In this document: positions 34,759 to 35,084 of the stretch, piece after piece
How positions within the stretch are numbered: the first letter of the stretch is position 1
Layout: the number at the start of each line of letters is the position of its first letter
Program-made: the position numbers and the translations under genes
From: Lachnospiraceae bacterium
GTDB lineage: Bacteria; Bacillota; Clostridia; Lachnospirales; Lachnospiraceae
Length of the DNA stretch: 35,084 nucleotides
Direction of reading: 5' to 3'
NCBI GenBank assembly: GCA_022781925.1
Contig: JALESO010000029.1
Coordinates: 1-35,084, forward strand
Notes under the pieces: model-generated
Told to the model about the DNA's origin: nothing
Databases searched by the model: none
Seen by the model: the letters and a program-made list of their open reading frames with translations, nothing else

Positions 34759-35084
34759 CGAAAAAAATAACTGCTATGTAAAAAAGATAGAAATGATAGG
34801 AATTATATTGTATGAAAGTCTTTCATGATATTGAGAAATTAATCCGTTTTTCAAATAGAAAAGTTCACGTTACAATAGAATCAATCCAGTTGGCCAACGG
34901 AAATAGATGATCAATCACTAATCAATAATTAATCGAAGTAATCAGATAGTGTCAAATGACCTATGAAAAAGCAGAGCCAAAGAAAAAGGCTCAATGAACC
35001 TTGAAAATTGTAGATATTTTTAGATAGTGGTGATCATCCGCCACCCTTGACAGCACGAAAAAGAACCGCTGTAGGTTTATCACC
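34759..35084. other. Gene-free right end with a small hairpin and a terminal palindrome-like block
   Basis: No complete reading frame stands out. GAGCC/GGCTC at 34974-34978 and 34988-34992 form a small hairpin which, on the minus strand, is followed by CTTTTTC and could terminate a leftward gene entering from beyond the right edge. The last 57 bases are bounded by GGTGAT (35028-35033) and ATCACC (35079-35084), with GACAGC/GCTGT inside. The phrase CCTTGAAAATTG (34999-35010) resembles sequence often found near rRNA genes. These clues are insufficient for a call. Confidence 0.3.

Noticed and set aside
34999-35010. An rRNA operon leader suggested by CCTTGAAAATTG
   Set aside because: No 16S, 23S or tRNA sequence follows within the window, and the phrase alone is too short.

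Overview
The window reads as chromosomal DNA from an anaerobic, spore-forming Firmicute, most likely a gut Lachnospiraceae (Clostridia). The basis is moderate G+C coding sequence with strong AGGAGG-type ribosome sites, a complete tricistronic gerA-type germination cluster, spoIIR, a SleC-like cortex-lytic protein, a CwlC-like mother-cell amidase, ispE paired with a GntR/FCD regulator, and housekeeping genes with clostridial-type sequences. No rRNA, tRNA, CRISPR array, phage module or complete insertion sequence was seen. The genus cannot be fixed from the sequence alone.

Layout. 1-3064: a TetR-type regulator divergent from a large old-yellow-enzyme/FAD fusion oxidoreductase, with a palindromic candidate operator between them. 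3312-4381: a frameshifted Rpn-family nuclease gene. 4549-6310: ispE plus a GntR/FCD regulator. 6454-11290: gerAA-gerAB-gerAC-like genes and spoIIR. 11383-12670: DUF1934 protein and glutamate racemase, ended by a bidirectional terminator facing a small membrane protein. 13535-16414: secreted trigger-factor-like foldase and asnS. 16431-23706: a long rightward run of truA, recJ, a DUF1002 secreted protein, a methyltransferase, hslO and nadE. 23708-29207 is a patchwork: an orphan leftward gene, a MITE-like element, the CwlC-like amidase, a second copy of the repeat core, fabH under a FabT-like operator, an intact Rpn nuclease and a frameshifted lipoprotein. 29501-34551: SleC-like protein, mtnA, an Mrp/NBP35 ATPase, a decayed MocR-type regulator and a PAP2 phosphatase. 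34552-35084 holds no recognisable complete gene.

How the genes connect. Several loci serve the spore cycle: SpoIIR signals from forespore to mother cell, the CwlC-like amidase would lyse the mother cell, the GerA-type receptor senses germinants and the SleC-like protein would degrade cortex. Other genes cover isoprenoid synthesis (ispE), D-glutamate supply (murI), fatty-acid initiation (fabH), NAD synthesis (nadE), translation and RNA modification (asnS, truA), DNA repair (recJ), redox chaperoning (hslO) and Fe-S cluster delivery (mrp).

The most interesting unexplained signal is a pair of related foldable elements, 16211-16359 after asnS and 33130-33241 after mrp. Each starts on the last base of the upstream stop codon, is closed by a long terminal stem with compensatory changes between copies, and is followed at once by an intrinsic terminator. 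Each copy also contains a short reading frame beginning MSKRKA. Other points are two genes each broken by one missing A in an A-run, and a MITE-like element whose core recurs in inverted orientation on the other side of the amidase gene.
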